Shown here in pieces: positions 54,485-63,100 of a DNA stretch of 64,000 bases; within the stretch, counting starts at the first letter, position 1; each line of letters begins with the position of its first letter. This stretch comes from an uncultured Parafilimonas sp. (lineage in GTDB: Bacteria; Bacteroidota; Bacteroidia; Chitinophagales; Chitinophagaceae). The notes under the pieces are model-generated. The model saw only the letters and a program-made list of their open reading frames with translations, did not search any database and was not told where the DNA came from. The DNA is taken from contig CAIRZB010000028.1 in assembly GCA_903882935.1 (NCBI GenBank), positions 62,001 through 126,000 of the forward strand, written 5' to 3'. The position numbers and the translations under genes were made by a program.

Positions 54485-55549
54485 CTAGTTCTGCTTTGCC
54501 ATTTTCTCTGCATTTTCGGCCACCTGCAGTGCTTCAATAAAATCCTCAATCTCTCCGTTTATAACGGCATCCAAATTGTACGAGGTTAATCCTATCCTAT
54601 GGTCAGTCACGCGGCCCTGGGGCCAGTTGTAGGTGCGTATTTTGGCACTCCGGTCACCTGTGCTTACCAGTGTTTTACGGTGGCGGCTAATTTCTTCTTC
54701 ATGTTTGCGCACCTCTTCCTCGTACAGCCTGGTGCGCAGCATGGTCATGGCTTTTTCCCTGTTGCCCAACTGGCTGCGTTCCGTTTGGCAAATAACCACC
54801 ACACCCGTGGGTATATGGGTTAACATAACCTTTGTTTCTACCTTATTTACGTTTTGGCCGCCGGCACCGCCGCTGCGTGCTGTTTCCATTTTAACATCGG
54901 CAGGGTTTAGTTCAAAATCCACTTCCTCGGCCTCGGGCATTACTGCCACCGTGGCTGCGGATGTATGCACACGGCCCTGCGTTTCTGTATTCGGCACCCG
55001 CTGTACGCGGTGTACCCCACTTTCAAACTTAAGGGTGCCATACACATCTTCGCCCTGCACTTCCACAACCACCTCCTTATAACCACCCACCGTACCCTCG
55101 CTTTCGCTAACAATAGCTGTTTTCCAGCCTTTTTTGTTGCAATAACGCAAGTACATATTTAGTAAATCGCCCGCAAAAAGGCTGGCTTCGTCACCGCCGG
55201 TGCCCGCCCTAATTTCCAGCACGGCATTTTTATCGTCCTGGGGGTCCTTCGGTATCAGCAATTTGGTCAGGTACTTTTCAAGGTGCTCTTTCTTTTCTTC
55301 CAATTCTGGCAACTCCATTTTTGCCAGTTCGCGCATTTCTTCGTCATTGCCGTTAAGCCCCTCTTTGGCGTAATCATAATCGGCACTCACCTTTTTGTAT
55401 TCCTCAAAAGGTTTTATTATTTTTTCCAAATCGCGGTACTCCTTGCTCATCTTGCCAAACTCCTTTTGGTTATTGATGACTGCAGGGTTGGTAAGCGCCA
55501 CGCCTACCTGCTCAAATCGCGCTTTTATGGCTTCTAACTGGTCTAACAT
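54485..55549 (-). CDS. prfA: peptide chain release factor 1
   Basis: This 354-residue protein recognises UAA and UAG stop codons. The GGQ loop that triggers hydrolysis is at residues 230-232 ([11 protein letters not shown]). The codon-recognition tripeptide is PNT at 186-188 ([10 protein letters not shown]), where PxT is typical of RF1. The size is normal. A TAATTTTG box stands at 55650-55643, 94 bp upstream. Confidence 0.97.
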   Translation of the reverse strand: MLDQLEAIKARFEQVGVALTNPAVINNQKEFGKMSKEYRDLEKIIKPFEEYKKVSADYDYAKEGLNGNDEEMRELAKMELPELEEKKEHLEKYLTKLLIPKDPQDDKNAVLEIRAGTGGDEASLFAGDLLNMYLRYCNKKGWKTAIVSESEGTVGGYKEVVVEVQGEDVYGTLKFESGVHRVQRVPNTETQGRVHTSAATVAVMPEAEEVDFELNPADVKMETARSGGAGGQNVNKVETKVMLTHIPTGVVVICQTERSQLGNREKAMTMLRTRLYEEEVRKHEEEISRHRKTLVSTGDRSAKIRTYNWPQGRVTDHRIGLTSYNLDAVINGEIEDFIEALQVAENAEKMAKQN

Positions 55550-55642
55550 TGCTTGTGTAGTTTGTTTGCTTCAGCCGTTTGGAAAGATTTGTAGTTCACA
55601 GTGTACAACGTTTATTGGCCTTCCCAAATTCTCAAGCGGATG

Positions 55643-55650
55643 CAAAATTA
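55643..55650 (-). promoter_or_regulatory. possible -7 box for prfA
   Basis: TAATTTTG on the minus strand fits TAnnTTTG, but no TTG lies 19-20 nt upstream. Instead the CGCTTAAAAAGCG hairpin is there, so this is tentative. Confidence 0.35.
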
Positions 55651-55861
55651 CGCTTTTTAAGCGGTTGTTGATGAGGCTGGTTAAATTAGTATAGGGTGCA
55701 TAAAACCATACGCACAATAGGTGGCTGCATTAACGGGTTTGCACTGCTGCTGAAGGTTTGTTGCTTTGTGCATTTATACCCGCGTAGCAAGTAATAACAA
55801 CCAACAGACTAAAAAAAGGCAATCATTTTCCCCGGCCTAACCGCCCCTTGCCTTATACAAT

Positions 55862-55869
55862 TATATTTG
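55862..55869 (+). promoter_or_regulatory. probable -7 box for serS
   Basis: TATATTTG fits the consensus and would start transcription near 55876, eight nt before the serS ATG at 55884. This rules out the in-frame start at 55848. The upstream TTG element is weak. Confidence 0.5.
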
Positions 55870-55883
55870 CAAAAATTTTCTAC

Positions 55884-57155
55884 ATGTTACAGGTGAATGT
55901 TTTAAGGCAAAATACTGCATGGGCGAAGGAACGGCTGGCAATACGGAATTTTAAGCAGTTGGAACTAGTGGATGAAATTGTGGCTTTGGATGACAAACGC
56001 AAAAAATTACAGTTAGAATTTGATACGATACAGGCCAAAATAAACTGCTCGTCAAAAGACATTGGCAAGCTGATGGGGCAAGGCAAAAAAGAAGAGGCCG
56101 ACGCATTGAAAGCCGAGATACCGCAACTAAAAACAGCATTGGAACCCATTAAGGAAGCAATGCAGTTTGCCGAAAAGCAATTGCAGGACGCATTGGTGCT
56201 GTTGCCCAACCTGCCAAGCGGCCTTGTGCCGCCGGGTAAAACACCCGAGGACAATGTTGTGGTGCGGCAAGGCGGCAACACGCCCACCCTCGGCACCAAC
56301 CCGTTGCCCCATTGGGACCTTGCAAAAAAATATAACCTGATTGACTTTGAGTTGGGTGTTAAAATAACCGGCAGCGGCTTTCCCGTATATATTGGCAAAG
56401 GGGCCCGTTTGCAACGGTCGCTAATACAGTACTTTCTTGACTTTAATACCGCTGCTGGATATACAGAATATATACCGCCTTTTGTAGTAAATGAGGACAG
56501 CGCCTACGGCACCGGCCAGCTGCCCGACAAAGAAGGACAAATGTATTTTGTAACAGAAGACAAATTTTACCTGATACCCACCAGCGAAGTACCGCTTACC
56601 AATATTTGGCGCGACGTAATTTTAAAGGAGGATGACTTGCCCATAAAAATGACGGCCTATTCACCCTGTTTTAGAAGGGAGGCTGGCAGCTACGGCAAAG
56701 ATGTGCGTGGGCTAAACCGGCTGCACCAGTTTGAAAAAGTGGAAATTGTACAAGTTACCAAACCCGAAAACAGCTATGAAACGCTTGATGCCATGGTTGC
56801 CCATGTGGAAAACCTGCTGCAAAACCTTGGCCTGCCTTACCGCATATTGCGCCTTTGCGGCGGCGACATGGGTTTTACCAGTGCCTTAACCTACGATTTT
56901 GAGGTGTTTAGCGCAGCCCAAGGGCGCTGGCTGGAAGTGAGCAGCGTGAGCAATTTTGAAAACTACCAAACAAACCGCCTTAAATGCCGGTTTAAAGATG
57001 CCAACGGCAAAACACAACTGGCCCATAGCTTAAACGGCAGCTCGTTGGCACTGCCCCGTATATTGGGCAGCCTGCTGGAAAATAACCAAACCGAACACGG
57101 CATAACCATACCCGAAGTGTTGTGGAAATACTTTGGGGCCGAAGAGATAAGATAA
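55884..57155 (+). CDS. serS: serine--tRNA ligase
   Basis: This class II synthetase charges tRNA-Ser. I use the ATG at 55884 (MLQVNVLRQNTAWAKERLAI), giving 423 residues. The N-terminal coiled-coil arm that grips the tRNA extra arm spans about residues 28-105. Motif 2 (SPCFRREAGSYGKDVRGLNR) and motif 3 (WLEVSSVSNFENYQTNRLKC) are intact. It ends with a strong GC hairpin downstream. Confidence 0.96.
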   Translation: MLQVNVLRQNTAWAKERLAIRNFKQLELVDEIVALDDKRKKLQLEFDTIQAKINCSSKDIGKLMGQGKKEEADALKAEIPQLKTALEPIKEAMQFAEKQLQDALVLLPNLPSGLVPPGKTPEDNVVVRQGGNTPTLGTNPLPHWDLAKKYNLIDFELGVKITGSGFPVYIGKGARLQRSLIQYFLDFNTAAGYTEYIPPFVVNEDSAYGTGQLPDKEGQMYFVTEDKFYLIPTSEVPLTNIWRDVILKEDDLPIKMTAYSPCFRREAGSYGKDVRGLNRLHQFEKVEIVQVTKPENSYETLDAMVAHVENLLQNLGLPYRILRLCGGDMGFTSALTYDFEVFSAAQGRWLEVSSVSNFENYQTNRLKCRFKDANGKTQLAHSLNGSSLALPRILGSLLENNQTEHGITIPEVLWKYFGAEEIR

Positions 57156-57184
57156 AACCCTTTAATTGAAGAGGAGGCGACGGC

Positions 57185-57210
57185 GCTGTGCCTGCTTTCG
57201 CAGGCACAGC
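57185..57210. repeat. REP-like GC hairpin between serS and the next gene
   Basis: GCTGTGCCTGC and GCAGGCACAGC pair over 11 bp around TTTC. A second small stem CCAGC/GCTGG follows at 57219. There is no T run, so it is either a weak convergent terminator or a copy of a REP-like palindrome (the TTTCGC-type loop is common in such elements). Confidence 0.65.
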
Positions 57211-57253
57211 GGTTAAACCCAGCAAATCGCTGGCGCTATTTTGAAAACTGTAT

Positions 57254-58336
57254 TTATCTAATCACCGGCTTTTTAGGCACAAGTTTCAGGCTTTTGCGCA
57301 GGGTTTGTTTTAAATGCGTTTTTAATATTTGCCCCATGGTTTTGGCTTGCAAAAAGGCCACTTGGTTAAAATGGCTTGCAAGCTCCAACCGCAACTGGTC
57401 TATTTTTTCTGGCTTGGATATATTGTCCTGCCCCATTATGTCTATCAGTTCCTTTATTTGGTGGCGGGATGCAGCCAGCCTAAACACTATTTTAGTCCGC
57501 TCCTCGGCTTGGTACTGTTCAATTGACTCTTTGTTCAGGTGCTTCAGCACGGTTTGCACCATGGGGTAGTTTTCTTTAAAAAACTGCGGCAGGTACATAT
57601 TTTTTCTGCCCTCATAACACTCTTGGTCAAAATCAATGGCGCGTATGCGGTATTGCACGTCCTCAATATCAGGGGTTATGTCCACTATAAAATTATAGCT
57701 GCGCATATCGCCCAGCAGGCAAATAAAACAACGCTCGTTAAACTTTACAAACTCCTTGCTAAAACGCACTTGGTTGGTGCCGGGTGCATCCAAGTAGTTA
57801 TTAATAAACTCGTCGCCAGGTATGCCGGGTATATGCTCCTCAATTAGGGTTTGTTGGCTGGTAAAATAAGTAATGCGGTTGGGGCTTAAAATATGCTCTA
57901 ACTCCAGCCCATAAATACGGCTTGCGTCGGCCAGCTTTATATAATAATGGTCATAATTGTCGTTATACCGGTTTACAATCCTTATTCTAAAGGGCTGGCT
58001 GTTGCCAAAACTGCAAAAATCAATGCGGGCCACATCAAGCTGGCTTACAAAATTAAAGTCACCCTCGGTTTTTAAAATGGCGTAAATCTTCACTAAGCCG
58101 TCGCGCAGGTAATCCCATTCGCGCATGTCGTAGCTGGCCTGCTGCCAAGCGGTAATATTGCCTTTTTTATCCTTTAGCGGAAAAGTGTACCTAAAATGCA
58201 ATAGGTCCTGGTAGCTTACTGGCAGCGTAACCTCCCGTCCGTACTTTGTAAGGTATTTGCGCAGGTCGGCATTTATGGGGTAGCCCGGCTTTTTTTTGCT
58301 CGGCTTGTTATTCTCTGATGGTGATGCTGCGTACAT
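57254..58336 (-). CDS. hypothetical protein with kinase-like motifs
   Basis: I do not recognise this 360-residue protein. It is basic at the C terminus (about residues 340-360 rich in Lys) and soluble. Residues about 206-220 (CFICLLGDMRSYNFIVD) and 232-242 (RIRAIDFDQEC) resemble the catalytic-loop GDxxxxN and metal-binding ID(F/W)D of aminoglycoside-phosphotransferase and HipA-like kinases. A glycine loop is not evident. The start at 58336 (MYAASPSENNKPSKKKPGYP) is the only ATG before the well-structured part. It converges with serS. Confidence 0.7.
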   Translation of the reverse strand: MYAASPSENNKPSKKKPGYPINADLRKYLTKYGREVTLPVSYQDLLHFRYTFPLKDKKGNITAWQQASYDMREWDYLRDGLVKIYAILKTEGDFNFVSQLDVARIDFCSFGNSQPFRIRIVNRYNDNYDHYYIKLADASRIYGLELEHILSPNRITYFTSQQTLIEEHIPGIPGDEFINNYLDAPGTNQVRFSKEFVKFNERCFICLLGDMRSYNFIVDITPDIEDVQYRIRAIDFDQECYEGRKNMYLPQFFKENYPMVQTVLKHLNKESIEQYQAEERTKIVFRLAASRHQIKELIDIMGQDNISKPEKIDQLRLELASHFNQVAFLQAKTMGQILKTHLKQTLRKSLKLVPKKPVIR

Positions 58337-58611
58337 GGCATGTGAAAATAGGAAGAAACAGGATAAATTGATATGACACTGAAGTAGATTAACTAAAACT
58401 AGCCATTAACCTAAAATTGTTATTTAAACTTAGTCGGATTAAAATGACTCATTTCGCCATGGTTTTGGCGTTTCGGATTCTTACTTTTGTGTAGGATAGT
58501 CCATACTCACCCGCTCCAGTAATCTTTTCTACTGCATAAAAGAAACCGAAAACAAAAGGCACCCGTCAACTCACGTAGCATATTTACCCCCCCCCTTTAG
58601 GGGATGGGGGT
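58337..58611. other. 275-bp gap with a nine-C run and hairpin
   Basis: No gene is visible. Near 58592-58603 is CCCCTTTAGGGG, the same mini-hairpin type as elsewhere, inside a nine-C run, 10 bp from the DUF2130 stop. A CGCCATGGTTTTGGCG near-palindrome lies at 58456-58471. Confidence 0.45.
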
Positions 58612-60132
58612 TTAATCAAGCAGCCCAACCGCATCATCCAGCAAGTTCAAATTTACGGCATCCGCACCGGCAATGCCTTCGATGGAGCCCCGAATGTGCG
58701 ATGCGTTCAGCAGCACTTTTTCCAACTGTTTTTCGCGGGCCTTCCACAATTTCTCCATCGTGTCACGTTCTTTCTGTATGCTTATCTTCATACTCATAAA
58801 GCCTTCACGAATAGCCTTCCACTGCTCGCTAAACTCGTTGCCGGTCAGGTAATCGTACAGCATCACCATCTTTTCGCCCCTGTTCACCTGGCTTTTTTTG
58901 GCATCTGCAATTTTTAAAATGCTGTTGCGCAACAGCAGGGCAACACTGCGTACTTCACCAAATGTGCAAATGTACACGCCGTCCTTCTCGCCAAACCGGT
59001 CCATGTCTTTGGGCAGGGTTTGGGTAACTATCACCGCCACATCGGCCGTCATAAACCGCATGTCTTTTTTCAGTTTCTCAATCCAGTCTAGGGTAAAATC
59101 TTTAGTGCGTTTGCTCTCGTAAATAATTTTGCCCGTCTCGTTGCCAAATTGGTTGCGCACAGTTTGTATGCAGTCCGCGCCTTTTATACCTTTGTCAACG
59201 GGACTCACCACATCAAACGGAAAGGTGCTGCGCAGTATTTCTTCCAGCAACAACTCTTGCACCTCACCCTGTAATTGCATACTGCCCTGCTCCTGTTTGC
59301 GCTTCAACTCATCCACTAATTTCTTTTGGTCGTCCAGCTGTTTTTGCAGTTCTTTTTTCTCTAGCAAATGCTGGGTTTCCTTCAACTGCAGGCGCTCGGT
59401 TTCCTCCTGCCAAACCTGGTCTTTCATTTTCTCTCGTTCTTCCATCAGCCTGCGCTGTATGCTCAGCTCCAGTTCCTGCTCCTTTATTTTAAAAGCTTGT
59501 TCCTGTTGCAAAAATTCCAGTTCCTTACGGCGGGCCTCCTTCAACTTTTCTTCGTTGTCGGCCAGGGAGTCTTGCAGCAATTTCAGCCTGTTGTCAAAAT
59601 CGGCTCCCATGCTTTTGCTGATGGACTCTCTAAGCTCCAGTTGCAGCTTTTGCTTTTCCTCGGCAAATTGCCTGTTCATTTCAAGGTCCTTTGCCTGTGC
59701 CTGTTGAAGAAACATGGCTTCCTTGCGCTGGATGGTTAGCTCCAGTTCCTGTTCCTTTTGTTGCAGTGCCTGCTCCTGTTGCAGAAATGCCAGTTCTTTC
59801 CGGCGCGCTTCTTTTAGTTTTTCCTCATTGTCTGCAACAGACTGCTGCAGCATCTTCACCCTATTCTCAAAATCGGTGGCAATGCTCTTGGTAATTGACT
59901 CCTTCAACTCCAACTGCAAGCGTTGTTTTTCCTCCGCCAGCCGTTTATTCAATTCTGTGTCTTTGGCCTGTATCTGTTGTAAAAACTGTGCTTCTTTTTG
60001 TTTGTATTCCTCTTCTTTGCGCGCCTGCCATTTTTTGGCCTCATTCCGCAGTTCCAGTTGCACCTCTTCCCTAAAAGCGTCCGTCGGTTCAAACTGGTTG
60101 CTGCATTTAGGGCAAATAATCAATCCTGCCAT
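58612..60132 (-). CDS. DUF2130-domain protein with long, internally duplicated coiled coil
   Basis: I start at the ATG at 60132 (MAGLIICPKCSNQFEPTDAF), giving 506 residues; the frame reaches to 60234 but only this start places the CPKC zinc-like motif at the N terminus as in relatives. Residues about 40-310 are coiled coil. Two about-85-residue blocks repeat almost exactly (KEAQFLQQIQAKDTELNKRL and KEAMFLQQAQAKDLEMNRQF open them, and both hold SVADNEEKLKEARRKEL or SLADNEEKLKEARRKEL). The C-terminal half is the DUF2130 domain, PD-(D/E)xK-like in some predictions. Function is unknown. Confidence 0.88.
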   Translation of the reverse strand: MAGLIICPKCSNQFEPTDAFREEVQLELRNEAKKWQARKEEEYKQKEAQFLQQIQAKDTELNKRLAEEKQRLQLELKESITKSIATDFENRVKMLQQSVADNEEKLKEARRKELAFLQQEQALQQKEQELELTIQRKEAMFLQQAQAKDLEMNRQFAEEKQKLQLELRESISKSMGADFDNRLKLLQDSLADNEEKLKEARRKELEFLQQEQAFKIKEQELELSIQRRLMEEREKMKDQVWQEETERLQLKETQHLLEKKELQKQLDDQKKLVDELKRKQEQGSMQLQGEVQELLLEEILRSTFPFDVVSPVDKGIKGADCIQTVRNQFGNETGKIIYESKRTKDFTLDWIEKLKKDMRFMTADVAVIVTQTLPKDMDRFGEKDGVYICTFGEVRSVALLLRNSILKIADAKKSQVNRGEKMVMLYDYLTGNEFSEQWKAIREGFMSMKISIQKERDTMEKLWKAREKQLEKVLLNASHIRGSIEGIAGADAVNLNLLDDAVGLLD

Positions 60133-60245
60133 GGGTAAATTTTTTACAATATTAGTGGGTTTGGCTGGAAGATGCGGGGGTAGTGAAAATAGATGTTGAT
60201 GAAGGAATGTAGTCTTGATATTTTTGGCAAGCACACCATTTCGGG

Positions 60246-60638
60246 CTAAGAATCGTATTTCTGTTGGATGCTGTACGGAATAACCTCTAATTCTTTATAC
60301 GTAAAGTCCTTGGTGTTTTCGGTTAGCAGAGGTATTTTATTGGCTACGGCTATGGATGCAATCAAAAAATCTTTGTGTTGTTTTGAGCCGACCCGGTACT
60401 GCATGGCAAGCTTTGATGCAACTTTTGCGGCTTTGGCATTAAACTCTAATAGCTGAAATGAATTTAGAATTTTTCTAACATATACTTTGGAGTTCTCGCT
60501 GGCACCAGACAATATCTCCAAGTATCCAATTTGACTGATGTACAGCTGCTTTATACCGAGGTTCAATAATATTTTCTCCATCTTCGATTTATTTGAATCG
60601 AGATGGATAAAAACGGTACTATCCGCCAACACTATCAT
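60246..60638 (-). CDS. PIN-domain nuclease, probable VapC-type toxin
   Basis: This 130-residue protein has the PIN acidic residues Asp6 (VLADSTVF), Glu41 (YLEILSG), Asp90 (HKDFLIAS) and Asp111/Asn108 (TENTKDF). Such proteins cut RNA. The ATG overlaps the stop of a 50-residue upstream gene (ATGA), the common antitoxin-toxin order. No other TA gene is near. Confidence 0.88.
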   Translation of the reverse strand: MIVLADSTVFIHLDSNKSKMEKILLNLGIKQLYISQIGYLEILSGASENSKVYVRKILNSFQLLEFNAKAAKVASKLAMQYRVGSKQHKDFLIASIAVANKIPLLTENTKDFTYKELEVIPYSIQQKYDS

Positions 60639-60787
60639 GGCTTTAGATAACTTAAATCAAAGCCTGCTTTGTGCAACTCATCAAAAGCTTTAAAGATAGC
60701 TTCCGGGCTTCCCTTTTTTGGCTTGGTAGATTTCTTTGCAGTCTTTTTCGCGGGCTTATCCTTTATTTCTGACTTTCTGTATTCCAT
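60635..60787 (-). CDS. candidate 50-residue antitoxin for the PIN toxin
   Basis: This frame (MEYRKSEIKDKPAKKTAKKS, then KGSPEAIFKAFDELHKAGFD and LSYLKP) is too short for most gene callers but has a consensus promoter at 60803-60834 and ends in TGA overlapping the PIN ATG. The N-terminal half is Lys/Ala/Ser-rich; the C-terminal half is a short amphipathic segment that could fill a toxin groove. It resembles no antitoxin family I can name. Confidence 0.7.
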   Translation of the reverse strand: MEYRKSEIKDKPAKKTAKKSTKPKKGSPEAIFKAFDELHKAGFDLSYLKP

Positions 60788-60802
60788 CACTAATCCTTTA
60801 TG

Positions 60803-60834
60803 CAAATATAATTTTCATACCATAATTTTCCAAA
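60803..60834 (-). promoter_or_regulatory. promoter of the toxin-antitoxin pair
   Basis: On the minus strand TTTG (60834-60831), 20 nt, TATATTTG (60810-60803) matches the consensus; the antitoxin ATG is 16 bp further on. Confidence 0.75.
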
Positions 60835-60948
60835 TCGCACAAAAAAGCATCTTAAGGGCAAAAAAGTAACGGTACTCCAATTCAATAAACATGAAAATAA
60901 TACCCTTTTTTTTCTAAAAAAACACACAAAATCCATTACGGCTTCTAT

Positions 60949-60956
60949 TACCTTTG
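60949..60956 (+). promoter_or_regulatory. possible -7 box for the 2-oxoacid oxidoreductase gene
   Basis: TACCTTTG fits TAnnTTTG but lacks a TTG at the right distance. The transcript would begin near 60963, just before a CGTTCCG/CGGAACG hairpin (60969-60989), which could be a regulatory stem. Confidence 0.4.
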
Positions 60957-61012
60957 TTCAGTTTTTTTCGTTCCGTATTTTGCGGAACGGCACCATCTTC
61001 AATTGTTTGTAC

Positions 61013-62857
61013 ATGGATACCAAAGAAATATTGCTGCAGGACGTAGTAATAAAGTTTGCAGGCGACAGTGGCGACGGCATGCAACTTACGGGCCAGCAGT
61101 TTACCAACAATACTGCCATGCTTGGCATTGACTTGGCCACCTTTCCCGATTTTCCTGCCGAAATACGCGCACCGCAGGGCACCGTGCCTGGTGTTAGCGG
61201 TTTTCAAGTGCATTTTTCGTCGGCCAAAGTATACACCCCCGGTGATAGTTGCGATGTGCTAGTGGCCATGAACGCCGCCGCATTAAAAGTTAACCTAAAA
61301 GGCCTTAAGCCGGCCGGCAAAATAATTGTAAACATCGACGGTTTTGATGCCAAAAACCTGCGCTTGGCCAACTACCCCGAAGGGGTACACCCGCTTGAAG
61401 ACGGCAGCCTTGACAGTTACGAGGTAATTAAGATGGACGTTACCAAGATGACGCGCGAGGCATTGAAGGAGTTTCCTGAGCTGGGCATGAAGGAAAAAGA
61501 CCGTGCAAAAAACATGTTTGTACTGGGCTTTATTTACTGGATGTACAACCGCACGCTTGACAATACTATTAACTTTTTAACCGAAAAATTCGGCAAAAAA
61601 GACGTTATACTGCAAAGCAACATAAAAGTGCTAAAAGCAGGCTACCACTATGGCGATACTACGGAAACGTTTAGTGCGCGCTACAAGGTGGCCAAAGCCA
61701 AGTTGCCACCAGGCAAATACCGCAGTATAATGGGCAACCAGGCCCTATCCTACGGCTTGGTAGCTGCATCGCAAAAAAGCGGGCTGCCGTTATTTTTAGG
61801 CTCTTACCCCATTACACCGGCCTCAGACATATTGCACGACCTTAGCAAATACAAAACATTCGGGGTGCGTACTTTTCAGGCAGAGGATGAAATTGCAGCC
61901 ATTACGTCGGCCATCGGTGCCTCATACGGGGGCAGCATTGGCATTACTACCACCTCTGGCCCCGGCATGGCATTAAAGGCCGAAGCCATGGGTTTGGCGG
62001 TGATGATGGAAATACCGTTGCTAATCATAAATGTACAACGTGGCGGCCCTTCCACAGGGTTGCCCACCAAGACGGAGCAAAGCGACCTATTACAAGCATA
62101 CTATGGCCGCAATGGCGAATGCCCGATGCCGGTGATTGCATCATCTACACCAAGTGACTGTTTTAGCGCAGTGTATGAGGCGGTTAGGATTGCTGTACAG
62201 CATATGACTCCGGTTATATTTTTGAGCGACGGTTATATTGCCAATGGTGCCGAACCTTGGAAATTCCCCACAAGTGCCGACCTACCGGAAATAAAGGTTG
62301 AATTTATTCAAGAGAAAAACAGTGGCGACAAGTTTTTACCCTATTTAAGGGATGAAAAATTGGTACGCCCTTGGGCCATACCCGGTACGCCAGATTTAGA
62401 AAACCGCGTTGGCGGATTGGAAAAACAGGATGTTACCGGTAATGTTAGTTACGATGCTGACAACCACCAGCACATGGTTAAAACCCGGCAGGCAAAGGTT
62501 GACATGATTGCCAACTACATACCCGAACAAACGTTAGACAGCGGCCCTGCCACCGGCAAGGTGCTGGTACTCGGGTGGGGCAGCACGTATGGGGTTATTA
62601 AAAGCAGCGTGCTTGAGCTTCAGGCCCAAGGCCATGCCGTAAGCCATGCCCACCTGCGGTATATACGGCCGTTCCCTATGAATTTGGGCGAAATACTCCG
62701 CAATTTTGACACTGTGTTGATACCAGAAATAAACAATGGCCAGTTGATTAAAATTATACGTGACCAATACTTTGTTGATGCCAAAGGCTACAACAAAATA
62801 ATGGGAATACCCATTACCAAAATGGAATTGGTGGATGAGATAAAGAAGTTTATCTAA
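61013..62857 (+). CDS. 2-oxoacid:acceptor oxidoreductase, fused gamma/alpha subunit (KorA-type)
   Basis: I start at the ATG at 61013 (MDTKEILLQDVVIKFAGDSG), because the frame upstream crosses the CGTTCCG hairpin. The 614-residue protein joins a gamma domain (about residues 8-190, GDSGDGMQLTGQQFTNN) to the alpha/pyrimidine-binding domain (YPITPASDILHDLSKYKTFG, TTTSGPGMALKAEAMGLAVM). With a beta subunit it would oxidise 2-oxoglutarate or a branched 2-oxoacid to an acyl-CoA with ferredoxin. No beta-subunit gene lies in the window to the right, where a leftward gene begins 244 bp away. Confidence 0.93.
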   Translation: MDTKEILLQDVVIKFAGDSGDGMQLTGQQFTNNTAMLGIDLATFPDFPAEIRAPQGTVPGVSGFQVHFSSAKVYTPGDSCDVLVAMNAAALKVNLKGLKPAGKIIVNIDGFDAKNLRLANYPEGVHPLEDGSLDSYEVIKMDVTKMTREALKEFPELGMKEKDRAKNMFVLGFIYWMYNRTLDNTINFLTEKFGKKDVILQSNIKVLKAGYHYGDTTETFSARYKVAKAKLPPGKYRSIMGNQALSYGLVAASQKSGLPLFLGSYPITPASDILHDLSKYKTFGVRTFQAEDEIAAITSAIGASYGGSIGITTTSGPGMALKAEAMGLAVMMEIPLLIINVQRGGPSTGLPTKTEQSDLLQAYYGRNGECPMPVIASSTPSDCFSAVYEAVRIAVQHMTPVIFLSDGYIANGAEPWKFPTSADLPEIKVEFIQEKNSGDKFLPYLRDEKLVRPWAIPGTPDLENRVGGLEKQDVTGNVSYDADNHQHMVKTRQAKVDMIANYIPEQTLDSGPATGKVLVLGWGSTYGVIKSSVLELQAQGHAVSHAHLRYIRPFPMNLGEILRNFDTVLIPEINNGQLIKIIRDQYFVDAKGYNKIMGIPITKMELVDEIKKFI

Positions 62858-62866
62858 ATCCCCAAC

Positions 62867-62900
62867 GAAGGAGTCCTAACGGACTAAACGGGGGTGAAGA
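62867..62900. repeat. nested hairpin after the oxidoreductase gene
   Basis: AGTCC-TAAC-GGACT (62872-62885) lies inside an outer CCCC/GGGG pairing (62869-62872 vicinity with 62890-62894). It is another member of the C-rich/TAAC/G-rich mini-hairpin type seen at 10960, 11071, 30562 and 41224. Confidence 0.5.
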
Positions 62901-63100
62901 AATTGACCACAGAGTTAAAGGAGTTTTTTAACAGAGTTACACAGAGTTTTTTAGCGAATTAAGCTGCAATGCGACGGTTGTTAGTAACCAGAATAGCCCT
63001 TTCATTCAACACTGCTGGGTAGGTGCGATTTATTTGACGCCCCTACCCAGTTTGTAGTTTATCTGTTCTATTTTCTAGTAATGAGGGATTCAAATTAAAT

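Noticed and set aside
54599-55162. several plus-strand frames antisense to prfA
   Set aside because: They are shadows of the strongly supported prfA coding frame.
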